Below are positions 8,446 to 15,717 of a DNA stretch of 64,000 nucleotides, one piece after another; the first letter of the stretch is position 1, and each line of letters opens with the position of its first letter. The notes beneath the pieces are model-generated. The model did no database searches. It was given only the letters and a program-made list of their open reading frames with translations, and was not told the origin of the DNA. The stretch covers positions 1,922,001 to 1,986,000 of the forward strand of contig CP099652.1 in assembly GCA_024123955.1 (NCBI GenBank), written 5' to 3'. A program made the position numbers and the translations under genes. This DNA comes from Oxalobacteraceae bacterium OTU3CINTB1. Its GTDB lineage: Bacteria > Pseudomonadota > Gammaproteobacteria > Burkholderiales > Burkholderiaceae_D.

Positions 8446-8699
8446 TACGACAAATCCGCCGGTGTAGCGGTTTCACGTGACCTGACCGGTTCAAAGTCGA
8501 TGTCGGCCATGTCGGGAACCGATAAAAGCTCGGCCATGTTGCGGTGCTCTCGGATCAAACGTTGGTAGTCGGAAAATTTGATGAGAACATGCGTGGGGCG
8601 GCCCCGCTCCGTAATGAATACCGGATCGCTATCAGCCGCATTGGTCGCATCGCTGGGCTTGCGAAGGAACTGTTCGATGGGCAGGGTTGTAATGGTCAT
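8445..8699 (-). CDS. Phd/YefM-family antitoxin
   Basis: The 84-aa protein has a Phd/YefM-like N-terminal DNA-binding half (TLPIEQFLRKPSDATNAADSDPVFITERGRPTHVLIKFSDYQRL) and a short acidic C-terminal tail (MADIDFEPVRS) of the kind that folds onto the toxin. It neutralises the PIN RNase encoded immediately downstream and probably represses its own promoter. The segment 8700-8800 upstream is the likely operator region, but I could not define a clear palindrome. Confidence 0.88.
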   Translation of the reverse strand: MTITTLPIEQFLRKPSDATNAADSDPVFITERGRPTHVLIKFSDYQRLIREHRNMAELLSVPDMADIDFEPVRSRETATPADLS

Positions 8700-8801
8700 G
8701 GCAGCACCTCATACTGGCTAGTACGACGAAATTACTACACCCGCCGTGGTGCCGCAAGCGGGTGTGTCAATCGGGCGACCGGTTGGGAGCGCGTTTAAAA
8801 G

Positions 8802-8828
8802 AAAAGGGAGCCGAAGCTCCCTTTTTTT
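8802..8828 (-). terminator. Intrinsic terminator after yicC (probably bidirectional)
   Basis: A stem of up to 10 bp with core GGGAGC/GCTCCC closes a TTCG tetraloop as read on the minus strand (C-UUCG-G, an exceptionally stable loop). T-rich runs on both sides make it usable in either direction. It lies just downstream of the yicC stop. Confidence 0.85.
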
Positions 8829-8838
8829 GATACCGGCG

Positions 8839-9744
8839 TTACTCCAGGTTTTGCACCTGCTCGCGCATCTGCTCGATGAGCAGCTTGAGCTCCATCGAGG
8901 CGTCGGCCAACTCTTTGACGGAGGCCTTCGCGCCCAGCGTGTTCGCTTCGCGGTTGAGCTCCTGCATCATGAAGTCAAGGCGCTTGCCCACCTGGCCACC
9001 CTTTTTCAGGATGTGGCGCGTCTCGGTCAGGTGCGCCGACAGCCGGCCCAGCTCCTCGGCGACGTCGATGCGGATGCCGTACAGGATCACTTCCTGGCGG
9101 ATGCGCTCGAGCGCGTCCTGGCGCGACAGCGCCGAATTCGAGCCCTGGCAGGCCAGGCCCAGCGCGTCCTGCATGCGCTCGACGGCCTTTTGCTGGAAGG
9201 CGGCGACCACCTGCGGAATGAGCGGGGTGATGCGCTTGACGATCACTTCCATCGCCTCGATGCGCGAGGTCAGCATCGCTTCGAGCGCGGCGCCTTCGCG
9301 CTGGCGGCTGATGACGAAGGCTTCGACCGTGCGCGCGGTCAGCGCGGCGACGTCGGCCTGCAGCGACTCCTGGCCGATCTGGGCTTCCTCGATGACGCCG
9401 GGCCAGCGCAGCAGTTCGGCCACGGACATGGTCGGCGCGGCGGGGAAGTGCGCGCCGACTTCCTGTTGCAATCGTTGCAATTCAGTTAACAGAGGCAGGT
9501 TGAGCGCCTGCGTGCCGGCCGTGGCCGCCTTGCGGCCGAAACTGAGCCGCAGCTCGACCTTGCCGCGCGTGATGGCGGCCATGATCGCCGAGCGCAAATC
9601 GGGTTCGAGCGCGCGCAAATCGTCGTTTATTCGAAACTGAAGGTCGAGAAAGCGCGAGTTGACGCTCTTGATTTCGATCGTCAGTGTGCCCGCCGCGCTT
9701 TCACTGGTGGCGACTGCGTAGCCCGTCATGCTGGAAATGCTCAA
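8839..9744 (-). CDS. yicC: YicC family endoribonuclease
   Basis: The 301-aa protein begins with the family pattern SISSMTGYA and has IEIKSVNSRFLDLQFRI near the N-terminus and a conserved C-terminal block (GKRLDFMMQELNREANTLGAKA). YicC proteins have been described as endoribonucleases linked to small-RNA decay in E. coli. The start appears to be a TTG at 9744: it gives the family N-terminus and has a GGGGA Shine-Dalgarno 7 nt upstream. The only in-frame ATG (9729) would remove it. The gene is normally adjacent to gmk but here is separated from it. It is divergent from the Ser/Thr kinase gene. Confidence 0.9.
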   Translation of the reverse strand: MSISSMTGYAVATSESAAGTLTIEIKSVNSRFLDLQFRINDDLRALEPDLRSAIMAAITRGKVELRLSFGRKAATAGTQALNLPLLTELQRLQQEVGAHFPAAPTMSVAELLRWPGVIEEAQIGQESLQADVAALTARTVEAFVISRQREGAALEAMLTSRIEAMEVIVKRITPLIPQVVAAFQQKAVERMQDALGLACQGSNSALSRQDALERIRQEVILYGIRIDVAEELGRLSAHLTETRHILKKGGQVGKRLDFMMQELNREANTLGAKASVKELADASMELKLLIEQMREQVQNLE

Positions 9745-9818
9745 TGGATGTCCCCGATTTAATCTTTACAAAACAGTGATTTATCCACACAATCCGGTGT
9801 GTTGAGGCGAGGAATCCT

Positions 9819-10838
9819 ATGGCTGCACAAAACAACGCCCCGTTACCAGATGGTCTGGAAATTGCTGGATATCGCATTGTAAAGAAAATTGCGTCCGGCG
9901 GGTTCAGTATTGTTTACCTCGCGTACGACCCCGACGGCGTGGCCGTCGCCATCAAGGAGTATTTGCCCAGTTCGCTTGCGCTGCGCCGGGACGGCGAGCT
10001 GGCGCCGGCCGTTCCGCGCGCCAACCTGCCGGTGTTCCGGATCGGCCTGAAATGCTTCTTCGAGGAGGGCCGGGCGCTGGCCCGCATCTCCCATCCCAAC
10101 GTCGTCAGCGTGCTCAATTTCTTCCGCGCCCACGATACCGTCTACATGGTCATGGCCTACGAATCGGGCCATTCGCTGCAGGAGCATATCCAGGGCCAGC
10201 GCGCCAAGGGCGGCAAAGTGGGCGAGGCCTTCATCCGAACGATCTTTATTCAGGTGCTCAAGGGCCTGCGCGAGGTCCACGCCAACAAGCTGCTGCACCT
10301 GGACCTGAAACCGGCCAATATCTACCTGCGCACCGACGGCACGCCGATGCTGTTAGACTTCGGCGCGGCGCGCCAGACCGTCAACAACGACATGCCGACC
10401 CTGGCGCCGATGTACACGCCGGGCTTCGCGCCGCCTGAGCTGTACGCCAAAACCGGCGGCCTGGGGCCGTGGTCGGACGTCTACAGCATCGGCGCGTCGA
10501 TGTTCGCCTGCATGGTCGGCTCGCCGCCGCAGCCGGCCGACCAGCGCAAGACCGACGATAAAATGGCCGCACACTTTGAAAAGCTCGCCGGCGCCTACAC
10601 CCCGGAGCTGGTGCGGCTGGTGCAATGGTGCCTGATGGTCGACCCGCTGGAGCGGCCGCAAAGCCTGTTCGCGCTGCAGAAAGTGCTGCAGGCGGTGGCG
10701 GCGCCGGCGCCGGCGCCACCAGCGCAGGCGCGGCGGGGTATCATCGAAAAGCTGGGCGGCGGCCTGCGCGGCCTTGTCGGACGGCTGGGCGGCGCGGCCG
10801 GACCGAAGGCGAAGGCCGGACCGGATACGCTGGTCTGA
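9819..10838 (+). CDS. Serine/threonine protein kinase (non-RD, Hanks type)
   Basis: The 339-aa protein has a complete Hanks-type kinase domain at about residues 18-290: glycine-rich loop IASGGFSIVYLAYD, catalytic Lys46 (AIKEY), helix-C Glu82/83, catalytic loop HLDLKPAN with Asp162 and Asn167, and DFG at 180-182. Leu161 stands where most kinases have Arg (HRD), so this is a non-RD kinase and activation-loop phosphorylation may not control it. The C-terminus (residues 290-339) is Ala/Pro/Gly-rich with no predicted membrane segment, so the protein is probably cytosolic. A GAGGAAT site precedes the ATG. The next gene, 44 bp downstream, is a PP2C phosphatase, its likely antagonist. Confidence 0.93.
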   Translation: MAAQNNAPLPDGLEIAGYRIVKKIASGGFSIVYLAYDPDGVAVAIKEYLPSSLALRRDGELAPAVPRANLPVFRIGLKCFFEEGRALARISHPNVVSVLNFFRAHDTVYMVMAYESGHSLQEHIQGQRAKGGKVGEAFIRTIFIQVLKGLREVHANKLLHLDLKPANIYLRTDGTPMLLDFGAARQTVNNDMPTLAPMYTPGFAPPELYAKTGGLGPWSDVYSIGASMFACMVGSPPQPADQRKTDDKMAAHFEKLAGAYTPELVRLVQWCLMVDPLERPQSLFALQKVLQAVAAPAPAPPAQARRGIIEKLGGGLRGLVGRLGGAAGPKAKAGPDTLV

Positions 10839-10882
10839 GCCGACCGGGCACCGAATGCGTTAAACAAGGCGACAGGCAAACA

Positions 10883-11851
10883 ATGCAATTCTCCGTGTAT
10901 CAGGAAAGCCACATCGGCGGCCGCAAGGTCAACCAGGACCGCATGGGCTACAGCTTTACGCGCGACGCCTTGCTGCTGGTGCTGGCCGACGGCATGGGCG
11001 GCCACCTGCGCGGCGAGATCGCCGCCGCCGTCGCGCTGCAAACGATATCCGCCATGTTCCAGCAGCAGGCCACGCCCTACGTCAAAAAACCGCAGCGCTT
11101 CCTCGAGGAGGCCTTCATGGCGGCGCACCACGACATCCACGACTATCGCAGGGCCCATGCCATGCCGGAGACGCCGCGCACCACCATCGTCGCCTGCCTG
11201 ATCCAGCACAACACGGCGACCTGGGCGCACTGCGGCGACTCGCGCCTGTACTGGCTGCGCGCAGGGTGCATCCTGGCGCGCACGCGCGACCACTCGCATA
11301 TCGAAAGCCTGATCGCCAAGGGGCTGGTGCCGGCGTCGGAGCGCGCCACCCACCCGGACCGCAACAAGCTGTATAACTGCCTCGGCGCCGACAGCCTGCC
11401 GAAGGTGGAGATGTCCAGCGGCGGCGGCCTGCTGCCGGGCGACCAGATGCTGTTGTGCTCCGACGGTTTGTGGTCTATGCTGCCGGACGATGAAATGGCG
11501 CGCCGCATGCATGCGCATACGGTCGTGCGGGCGGTGCCGGATCTGCTGCGGGCGGCGCTCGACGCCGCCGGCGATGGCAGCGACAACGTCACCGCGCTGG
11601 CCATCATGTGGCAGGGCGGTTCGGTCGCCGGCGACATGGGCGCGACGACGGCGGCCGGGATGCCGACGGTGATCTCGACGGAAGCCCTGCCGCAGGACCT
11701 GCACAGCACCACCATCCAGGGCGGGCCGGTCCAGGCGCCGGCGGAACCGCCGGCCACGGATATGGATGCCGCCTTCAATGACGATGACATTGAAAAAGCC
11801 ATCGCCGAGATACGCGGCGCGATCGAAAAATCCTCCCAGATTCTCAAATAA
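10883..11851 (+). CDS. PP2C-family protein serine/threonine phosphatase
   Basis: The product is 322 aa with the ATG at 10883. The PPM metal-binding motifs are all present: KVNQDR (Asp19), LADGMGGH (Asp36, Gly37), HCGDSRLYWLR, CSDGLWSML and DGSDNVTALAI. The catalytic domain occupies about residues 1-245; the remaining 75 residues are a low-complexity tail ending in a charged helix (DDIEKAIAEIRGAIEKSS). It should reverse phosphorylation by the adjacent kinase. A much longer frame upstream overlaps the kinase gene in another frame and reads as low-complexity shadow. The next gene, rph, follows after 27 bp, so the three may be co-transcribed. Confidence 0.92.
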   Translation: MQFSVYQESHIGGRKVNQDRMGYSFTRDALLLVLADGMGGHLRGEIAAAVALQTISAMFQQQATPYVKKPQRFLEEAFMAAHHDIHDYRRAHAMPETPRTTIVACLIQHNTATWAHCGDSRLYWLRAGCILARTRDHSHIESLIAKGLVPASERATHPDRNKLYNCLGADSLPKVEMSSGGGLLPGDQMLLCSDGLWSMLPDDEMARRMHAHTVVRAVPDLLRAALDAAGDGSDNVTALAIMWQGGSVAGDMGATTAAGMPTVISTEALPQDLHSTTIQGGPVQAPAEPPATDMDAAFNDDDIEKAIAEIRGAIEKSSQILK

Positions 11852-11878
11852 TCCCCACACAATTTACAAGGACACCGT

Positions 11879-12622
11879 ATGACCTTAGCAACACCCACCT
11901 TCGCCCGTCCCAGCGGCCGCCCGGTCGATGCCTTGCGCGCCCTGCGCCTGACCCGCGACTACACCAAGCACGCCGAAGGCTCGGTGCTGATCGAATGTGG
12001 CGACACCAAGGTCATTTGCACCGCCAGCATCGAGGACAAAGTTCCCGGCTTCTTGAAGGGCAAGGGCCAGGGCTGGATGACGGCAGAATACGGCATGCTG
12101 CCGCGTTCGACCCATACGCGCATGGACCGCGAGGCCGCGCGCGGCAAGCAGTCCGGCCGCACGCAGGAGATCCAGCGCCTGATCGGCCGCTCGCTGCGCG
12201 CCGCCTTCGATCTGCAGGCCTTCGGCGAACGCACCTTGCACCTCGATTGCGACGTGATCCAGGCCGATGGCGGCACCCGCACCGCGTCCATCACCGGCGC
12301 CATGGTCGCCGCGCATGACGCGTTTTCCAAGCTGGTCGCGCGCGGCGCCGTGCCGGCCATTCCGCTCAAGGGTTTTGTGGCGGCGATCTCGGTCGGCGTG
12401 TACCAGGGCGTGCCGGTGCTGGACCTCGATTATGTCGAGGATTCGGGCTGCGATACCGATATGAACGTGGTGATGAACGACGCCGGCCACTTCATCGAGG
12501 TGCAGGGCACCGCCGAAGGCGCGGCGTTCGACCGGGCCGGCATGAATCGCCTGCTCGATCTGGCGCAGGGCGGCATCGCCGATTTGATCAAGTTGCAAAA
12601 GCAGGTGCTGGGCGTCGCTTAA
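11879..12622 (+). CDS. rph: Ribonuclease PH
   Basis: The 247-aa protein is the phosphorolytic 3'-5' exoribonuclease that trims tRNA 3' ends. It has the family features [30 protein letters not shown] at the N-terminus, [17 protein letters not shown], the phosphate-binding [20 protein letters not shown], and [20 protein letters not shown]. The length is normal and the C-terminal region intact. An ACAAGGAC Shine-Dalgarno precedes the ATG. In many betaproteobacteria rdgB and hemW follow directly; here a periplasmic-binding-protein gene and a repeat element lie between. Confidence 0.96.
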   Translation: MTLATPTFARPSGRPVDALRALRLTRDYTKHAEGSVLIECGDTKVICTASIEDKVPGFLKGKGQGWMTAEYGMLPRSTHTRMDREAARGKQSGRTQEIQRLIGRSLRAAFDLQAFGERTLHLDCDVIQADGGTRTASITGAMVAAHDAFSKLVARGAVPAIPLKGFVAAISVGVYQGVPVLDLDYVEDSGCDTDMNVVMNDAGHFIEVQGTAEGAAFDRAGMNRLLDLAQGGIADLIKLQKQVLGVA

Positions 12623-12644
12623 CGGACGCCGGTTCGCCACAAAT

Positions 12645-12745
12645 CCACGTAGGGCGGATTAGCGAAGCGTAATCCGCCATGCATGCGCCGCTGACGGCTC
12701 ATGGATTGGCGGATTACGGCGTTCCGCCTAATCCGCCCTACGTGG
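12645..12745. repeat. Inverted repeat element, GTAGGGCGGATTA family (two arms)
   Basis: The left arm (12645-12680) contains GTAGGGCGGATTAGCGAAGC and ends GTAATCCGCC. The right arm (12706-12745) starts GGCGGATTACGGCGTTCCGC and ends TAATCCGCCCTACGTGG, roughly the reverse complement. About 25 bp separate the arms. A single arm occurs again at 41001-41039. It fills most of the gap between rph and the next gene. Confidence 0.85.
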
Positions 12746-12784
12746 TTCCGTTGGATGGCGACCGCCTTGGTGGAGGAGACATTC

Positions 12785-13732
12785 ATGAAAAAGTGGCCGT
12801 TAGTGCTGCTGTTGTGGGCTTTCTTTCTTGCGGGCTGGCCGTTCGCGGCCTTGTCCAAAGACCTCAATATCGTCTTCATCCCCAAGTCGCGCGACCAGGA
12901 TTTCTGGACCTTCATGCGCCAGGGCGTCGACAGGGCGGTGCGCGAGGAGGGCGGCGTCAAGCTGACCTGGCGCGGCCCGGCCTACAACGACGATATCGAT
13001 TCGCAGATCGATATCCTGCGCCTGTACTCCCGGTCCGACGTCGACGCCGTCATCATCGTGCCGACCGACCGCGTGCGCCTGATGGAGCCGGTGCGCAAGG
13101 CGGCGGAGATGGGCGTGAAGATCGTCGTCGTCGATTCCGCGCTGGGTGGCAACTGGCACACCAACTTCGTCGGCACCGACAACCACGCCGCCGGCCGGCT
13201 CGCCGCCGAGCGCCTGTCGTCGCTGCTGAACGGGCATGGCGCCGTGCTGGTGATGCGCACCATCCCGGGCAGCGCATCGACCGAGGACCGCGCCAACGGC
13301 TTCGTCAACTATCTCGCCAGGCACGCGCCGCACATCACCGTCATCGACGAATACGGCGGCGGCACGCGCGGCAAGATCGCCCGCGCCGGACTGGCGGCGC
13401 TGACCAAGCACAAGCAGATCGACGGCATCTTCGCGGTCAACGAGTCGGCCAGCGACGGCATGCTGCGCGCGCTGCGCCAGACCGGGGAGGCAGGCAGGAA
13501 GAAGCTCATCGGCTTCGACACCAGCGATTTCCTGCTCGACGGCTTGAAAAAGCAGGAAATCCACGGTCTGGTGCTGCAAAACGCGCGTCAGATGGGCTAT
13601 CAGGGCATGAAGGCGGCCATCGCCGCGGCCAGGGGCGCCCCCGTCAAAGGGCGCGATATCGTAACCGAGGCGGTGATGGTCACCCTGGAAAACCATCTGC
13701 GGCCCGAGATCCAGTCGTTGCTGGTGCCCTAG
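12785..13732 (+). CDS. Periplasmic sugar-binding-type protein (Peripla_BP_4-like)
   Basis: The 315-aa product has a signal peptide (MKKWPLVLLLWAFFLAGWPFAALS). The mature part resembles ribose/xylose-type binding proteins: IVFIPKSRDQDFWTFMRQGV, then DSQIDILRLYSRSDVDAVIIVPTD, VDSALGGNWHTNFVGTDNHAAG and a hinge-side QNARQMGYQGMKAA. The start at 12785 has a GGAGGAGAC Shine-Dalgarno; the frame upstream of it is only repeat-element sequence. There is no permease or ATPase gene, so it may deliver ligand to a distant transporter or to a sensor. It interrupts the usual rph-rdgB linkage. The ligand cannot be told from sequence. Confidence 0.82.
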   Translation: MKKWPLVLLLWAFFLAGWPFAALSKDLNIVFIPKSRDQDFWTFMRQGVDRAVREEGGVKLTWRGPAYNDDIDSQIDILRLYSRSDVDAVIIVPTDRVRLMEPVRKAAEMGVKIVVVDSALGGNWHTNFVGTDNHAAGRLAAERLSSLLNGHGAVLVMRTIPGSASTEDRANGFVNYLARHAPHITVIDEYGGGTRGKIARAGLAALTKHKQIDGIFAVNESASDGMLRALRQTGEAGRKKLIGFDTSDFLLDGLKKQEIHGLVLQNARQMGYQGMKAAIAAARGAPVKGRDIVTEAVMVTLENHLRPEIQSLLVP

Positions 13733-13813
13733 CGGCATATCGCCGGCGGGTGGGCGGCATGCAAAAGGTTTACAATGTCGCCTTCTCCGCATGACTCGAT
13801 CGCAGCCCATACC

Positions 13814-14398
13814 ATGACCCAACGCCTGATCCTCGCCTCCAACAACGCCGGCAAACTCAAGGAATTCAACGAACTGCTGTCCACGGTGGGCTTTTCCGTC
13901 CACGCGCAGGGCGAATTCGGCGTGCCCGAAGCGGATGAACCTTTTCACACGTTTGTCGAAAATGCACTGCAAAAGGCGCGCCACGCGTCGCGCCTGACCG
14001 GCTTGCCGGCCCTGGCCGACGATTCCGGCGTGTGCGTCAACGCCCTGGGCGGCGCGCCCGGCGTGTACTCGGCGCGCTTCGCCGGCGAGCCGAAGTCGGA
14101 CGCCCGCAACAACGAGAAAATGATCGCCGACCTGGCCGCGCACGCCGACAAATCGGCCTACTACTATTGCGTGCTGGTGTTCGTGCGCCATGCGGACGAT
14201 CCGCAGCCGGTCATCGCCGACGGCCGCTGGAACGGCGAGATGATCGCCACGCCGCGCGGCAACGGCGGCTTCGGCTACGATCCCTACTTCTTCATCCCGG
14301 CGCTGGGCAAGTGCGCGGCCGAGCTGACCGCCGATGAGAAGAACGCCCTGTCGCATCGCGGCCAGGCCCTGCGCGCGCTGGTAGAGAAACTGAAATGA
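13814..14398 (+). CDS. rdgB: XTP/dITP diphosphatase (RdgB/HAM1)
   Basis: The 194-aa enzyme hydrolyses non-canonical purine triphosphates (dITP, XTP) to monophosphates, keeping them out of nucleic acids. It has the N-terminal LILASNNAGKLKEFNELL, the metal/substrate block PALADDSGVCVNALGGAPGVYSARFAG, and the C-terminal GFGYDPYFF...LSHRGQALRAL. The ATG at 13814 gives the family N-terminus (MTQRLILASNN). An in-frame ATG at 13775 overlaps a TTTACAAT promoter-like hexamer and is unlikely. The last bases overlap the start of hemW (ATGA). Confidence 0.95.
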   Translation: MTQRLILASNNAGKLKEFNELLSTVGFSVHAQGEFGVPEADEPFHTFVENALQKARHASRLTGLPALADDSGVCVNALGGAPGVYSARFAGEPKSDARNNEKMIADLAAHADKSAYYYCVLVFVRHADDPQPVIADGRWNGEMIATPRGNGGFGYDPYFFIPALGKCAAELTADEKNALSHRGQALRALVEKLK

Positions 14399-15663
14399 TC
14401 CCGATCAAAATCGTCGGCGCCGGCGGCAAGCCGGCTTCACCGGTGGCCCCCAGCGCCGACCTGGGCGACGCCGCCGGCGTCGCGCTCAAGTACCTGCAAA
14501 GCGGCGCGCTGAACCTGTCGGCGCTGCCGCCGCTGTCGCTGTACATTCACTTTCCGTGGTGCGTGAAAAAGTGCCCGTATTGCGACTTCAACTCGCACGA
14601 GGCCAAGGAGGGCGGCGCCTTCCCGGAGCAGGAATACCTGGACGCCATGCGCGCCGACCTGGAAATGGCGCTGCCGCTGATCTGGGGCCGCAAGATCTAT
14701 ACGATCTTCATCGGCGGCGGCACGCCCAGCCTGATGTCGGCGGCGGGCCTGGACCGCCTGCTGTCGGACGTGCGCACCCTGCTGCCGCTCGACAGCGACG
14801 TCGAGATCACGATGGAGGCCAACCCCGGCACCTTCGAGGCGGAAAAGTTCAAGTCCTACCGCGCCAGTGGCGTCAACCGGCTGTCGATCGGCATCCAGAG
14901 CTTCAACGCCCGCCATTTGAAGGCGCTGGGCCGCATCCATGACGACAACGAGGCGCGGCGCGCGGTCGATATCGCGCTGGCCAACTTCGACAACTTCAAT
15001 CTGGATTTGATGTACGCGCTGCCGTCGCAGACGCTGGAGGAGGCCAGGCTGGATGTGGAGACGGCGATGGCTTTCAAGCCGCCGCACCTGTCGCTGTACC
15101 ACCTGACGATGGAGCCGAATACGCTGTTCGCCAAGTATCCACCGTCGCTGCCCGACGACGACGCCAGCGCCGACATGCAGGACATGATCGCCGAACTCAC
15201 CGCCGCCAATGGCTACCAGCAGTACGAGGTGTCGGCGTACGCCAAGGAAGGCCACCGCGCGCGCCACAATCTGAATTACTGGGAGTTTGGCGATTATCTG
15301 GGCATCGGCGCCGGGGCGCATTCGAAGATATCGTTCCCGCATCGCATACTGCGGAAGGCGCGCTACAAGCAGCCGAAAGCCTACATGGAGCAGGTCAGGC
15401 TGGGCGCTCCGGTGCAGGAGGAGGTCGAGATCGCCCGCGAGGACATGGGATTCGAGTTCATGCTCAACACCTTGCGCCTGCAAGGCGGCTTCGATCCGAA
15501 CCTGTTCAGCGAGCGCACCGGTTTGAGTTTGAACGCGATCGAGAAGAGCCTCAACGCGGCCGAGGCCAAGGGCTTGCTGTACCGGGATTACAAGGTGATC
15601 CGGCCCACGGAGTTGGGCCAGCGTTTCCTCAATGATTTGCAGCAGATGTTCTTGACCAGCTGA
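14395..15663 (+). CDS. hemW: Radical SAM heme chaperone HemW
   Basis: The 422-aa protein has the HemW-type radical-SAM cluster motif CVKKCPYCDF (CxxxCxxC) in SLYIHFPWCVKKCPYCDFN. The SAM-binding IFIGGGTPSLM, the VNRLSIGIQSF segment and the C-terminal HemN-like domain (FEFMLNTLRLQGGF) follow. It resembles coproporphyrinogen III oxidase HemN but has the HemW spacing, so heme trafficking/insertion is the likely role. A 40-residue N-terminal extension (KIVGAGGKPASPVAPSADLG) precedes the catalytic core. Its start overlaps the rdgB stop by 4 bases, indicating translational coupling. Confidence 0.92.
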   Translation: MIPIKIVGAGGKPASPVAPSADLGDAAGVALKYLQSGALNLSALPPLSLYIHFPWCVKKCPYCDFNSHEAKEGGAFPEQEYLDAMRADLEMALPLIWGRKIYTIFIGGGTPSLMSAAGLDRLLSDVRTLLPLDSDVEITMEANPGTFEAEKFKSYRASGVNRLSIGIQSFNARHLKALGRIHDDNEARRAVDIALANFDNFNLDLMYALPSQTLEEARLDVETAMAFKPPHLSLYHLTMEPNTLFAKYPPSLPDDDASADMQDMIAELTAANGYQQYEVSAYAKEGHRARHNLNYWEFGDYLGIGAGAHSKISFPHRILRKARYKQPKAYMEQVRLGAPVQEEVEIAREDMGFEFMLNTLRLQGGFDPNLFSERTGLSLNAIEKSLNAAEAKGLLYRDYKVIRPTELGQRFLNDLQQMFLTS

Positions 15664-15674
15664 CCCGGAAGTTC

Positions 15675-15702
15675 GGGGTCTGACCCCGTGGGGTCAGACC
15701 CC
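15675..15702. repeat. GGGGTC-type palindrome, short form
   Basis: Two halves, GGGGTCTGACCCC and GGGGTCAGACCCC, are separated by GT and form a 13-bp-arm hairpin between the convergent hemW and chemoreceptor genes. A further GGGGTC occurs at 15714. It may act as a transcription barrier, but there is no U-tract. Confidence 0.85.
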
Positions 15703-15717
15703 AGCCGTGGCTTGGGG

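Noticed and set aside
12679..12784. Upstream starts for the binding protein at 12785 and a second frame beginning in the repeat
   Set aside because: They begin inside the GTAGGGCGGATTA repeat and encode its [12 protein letters not shown] peptide; the strong GGAGGAGAC site supports 12785.
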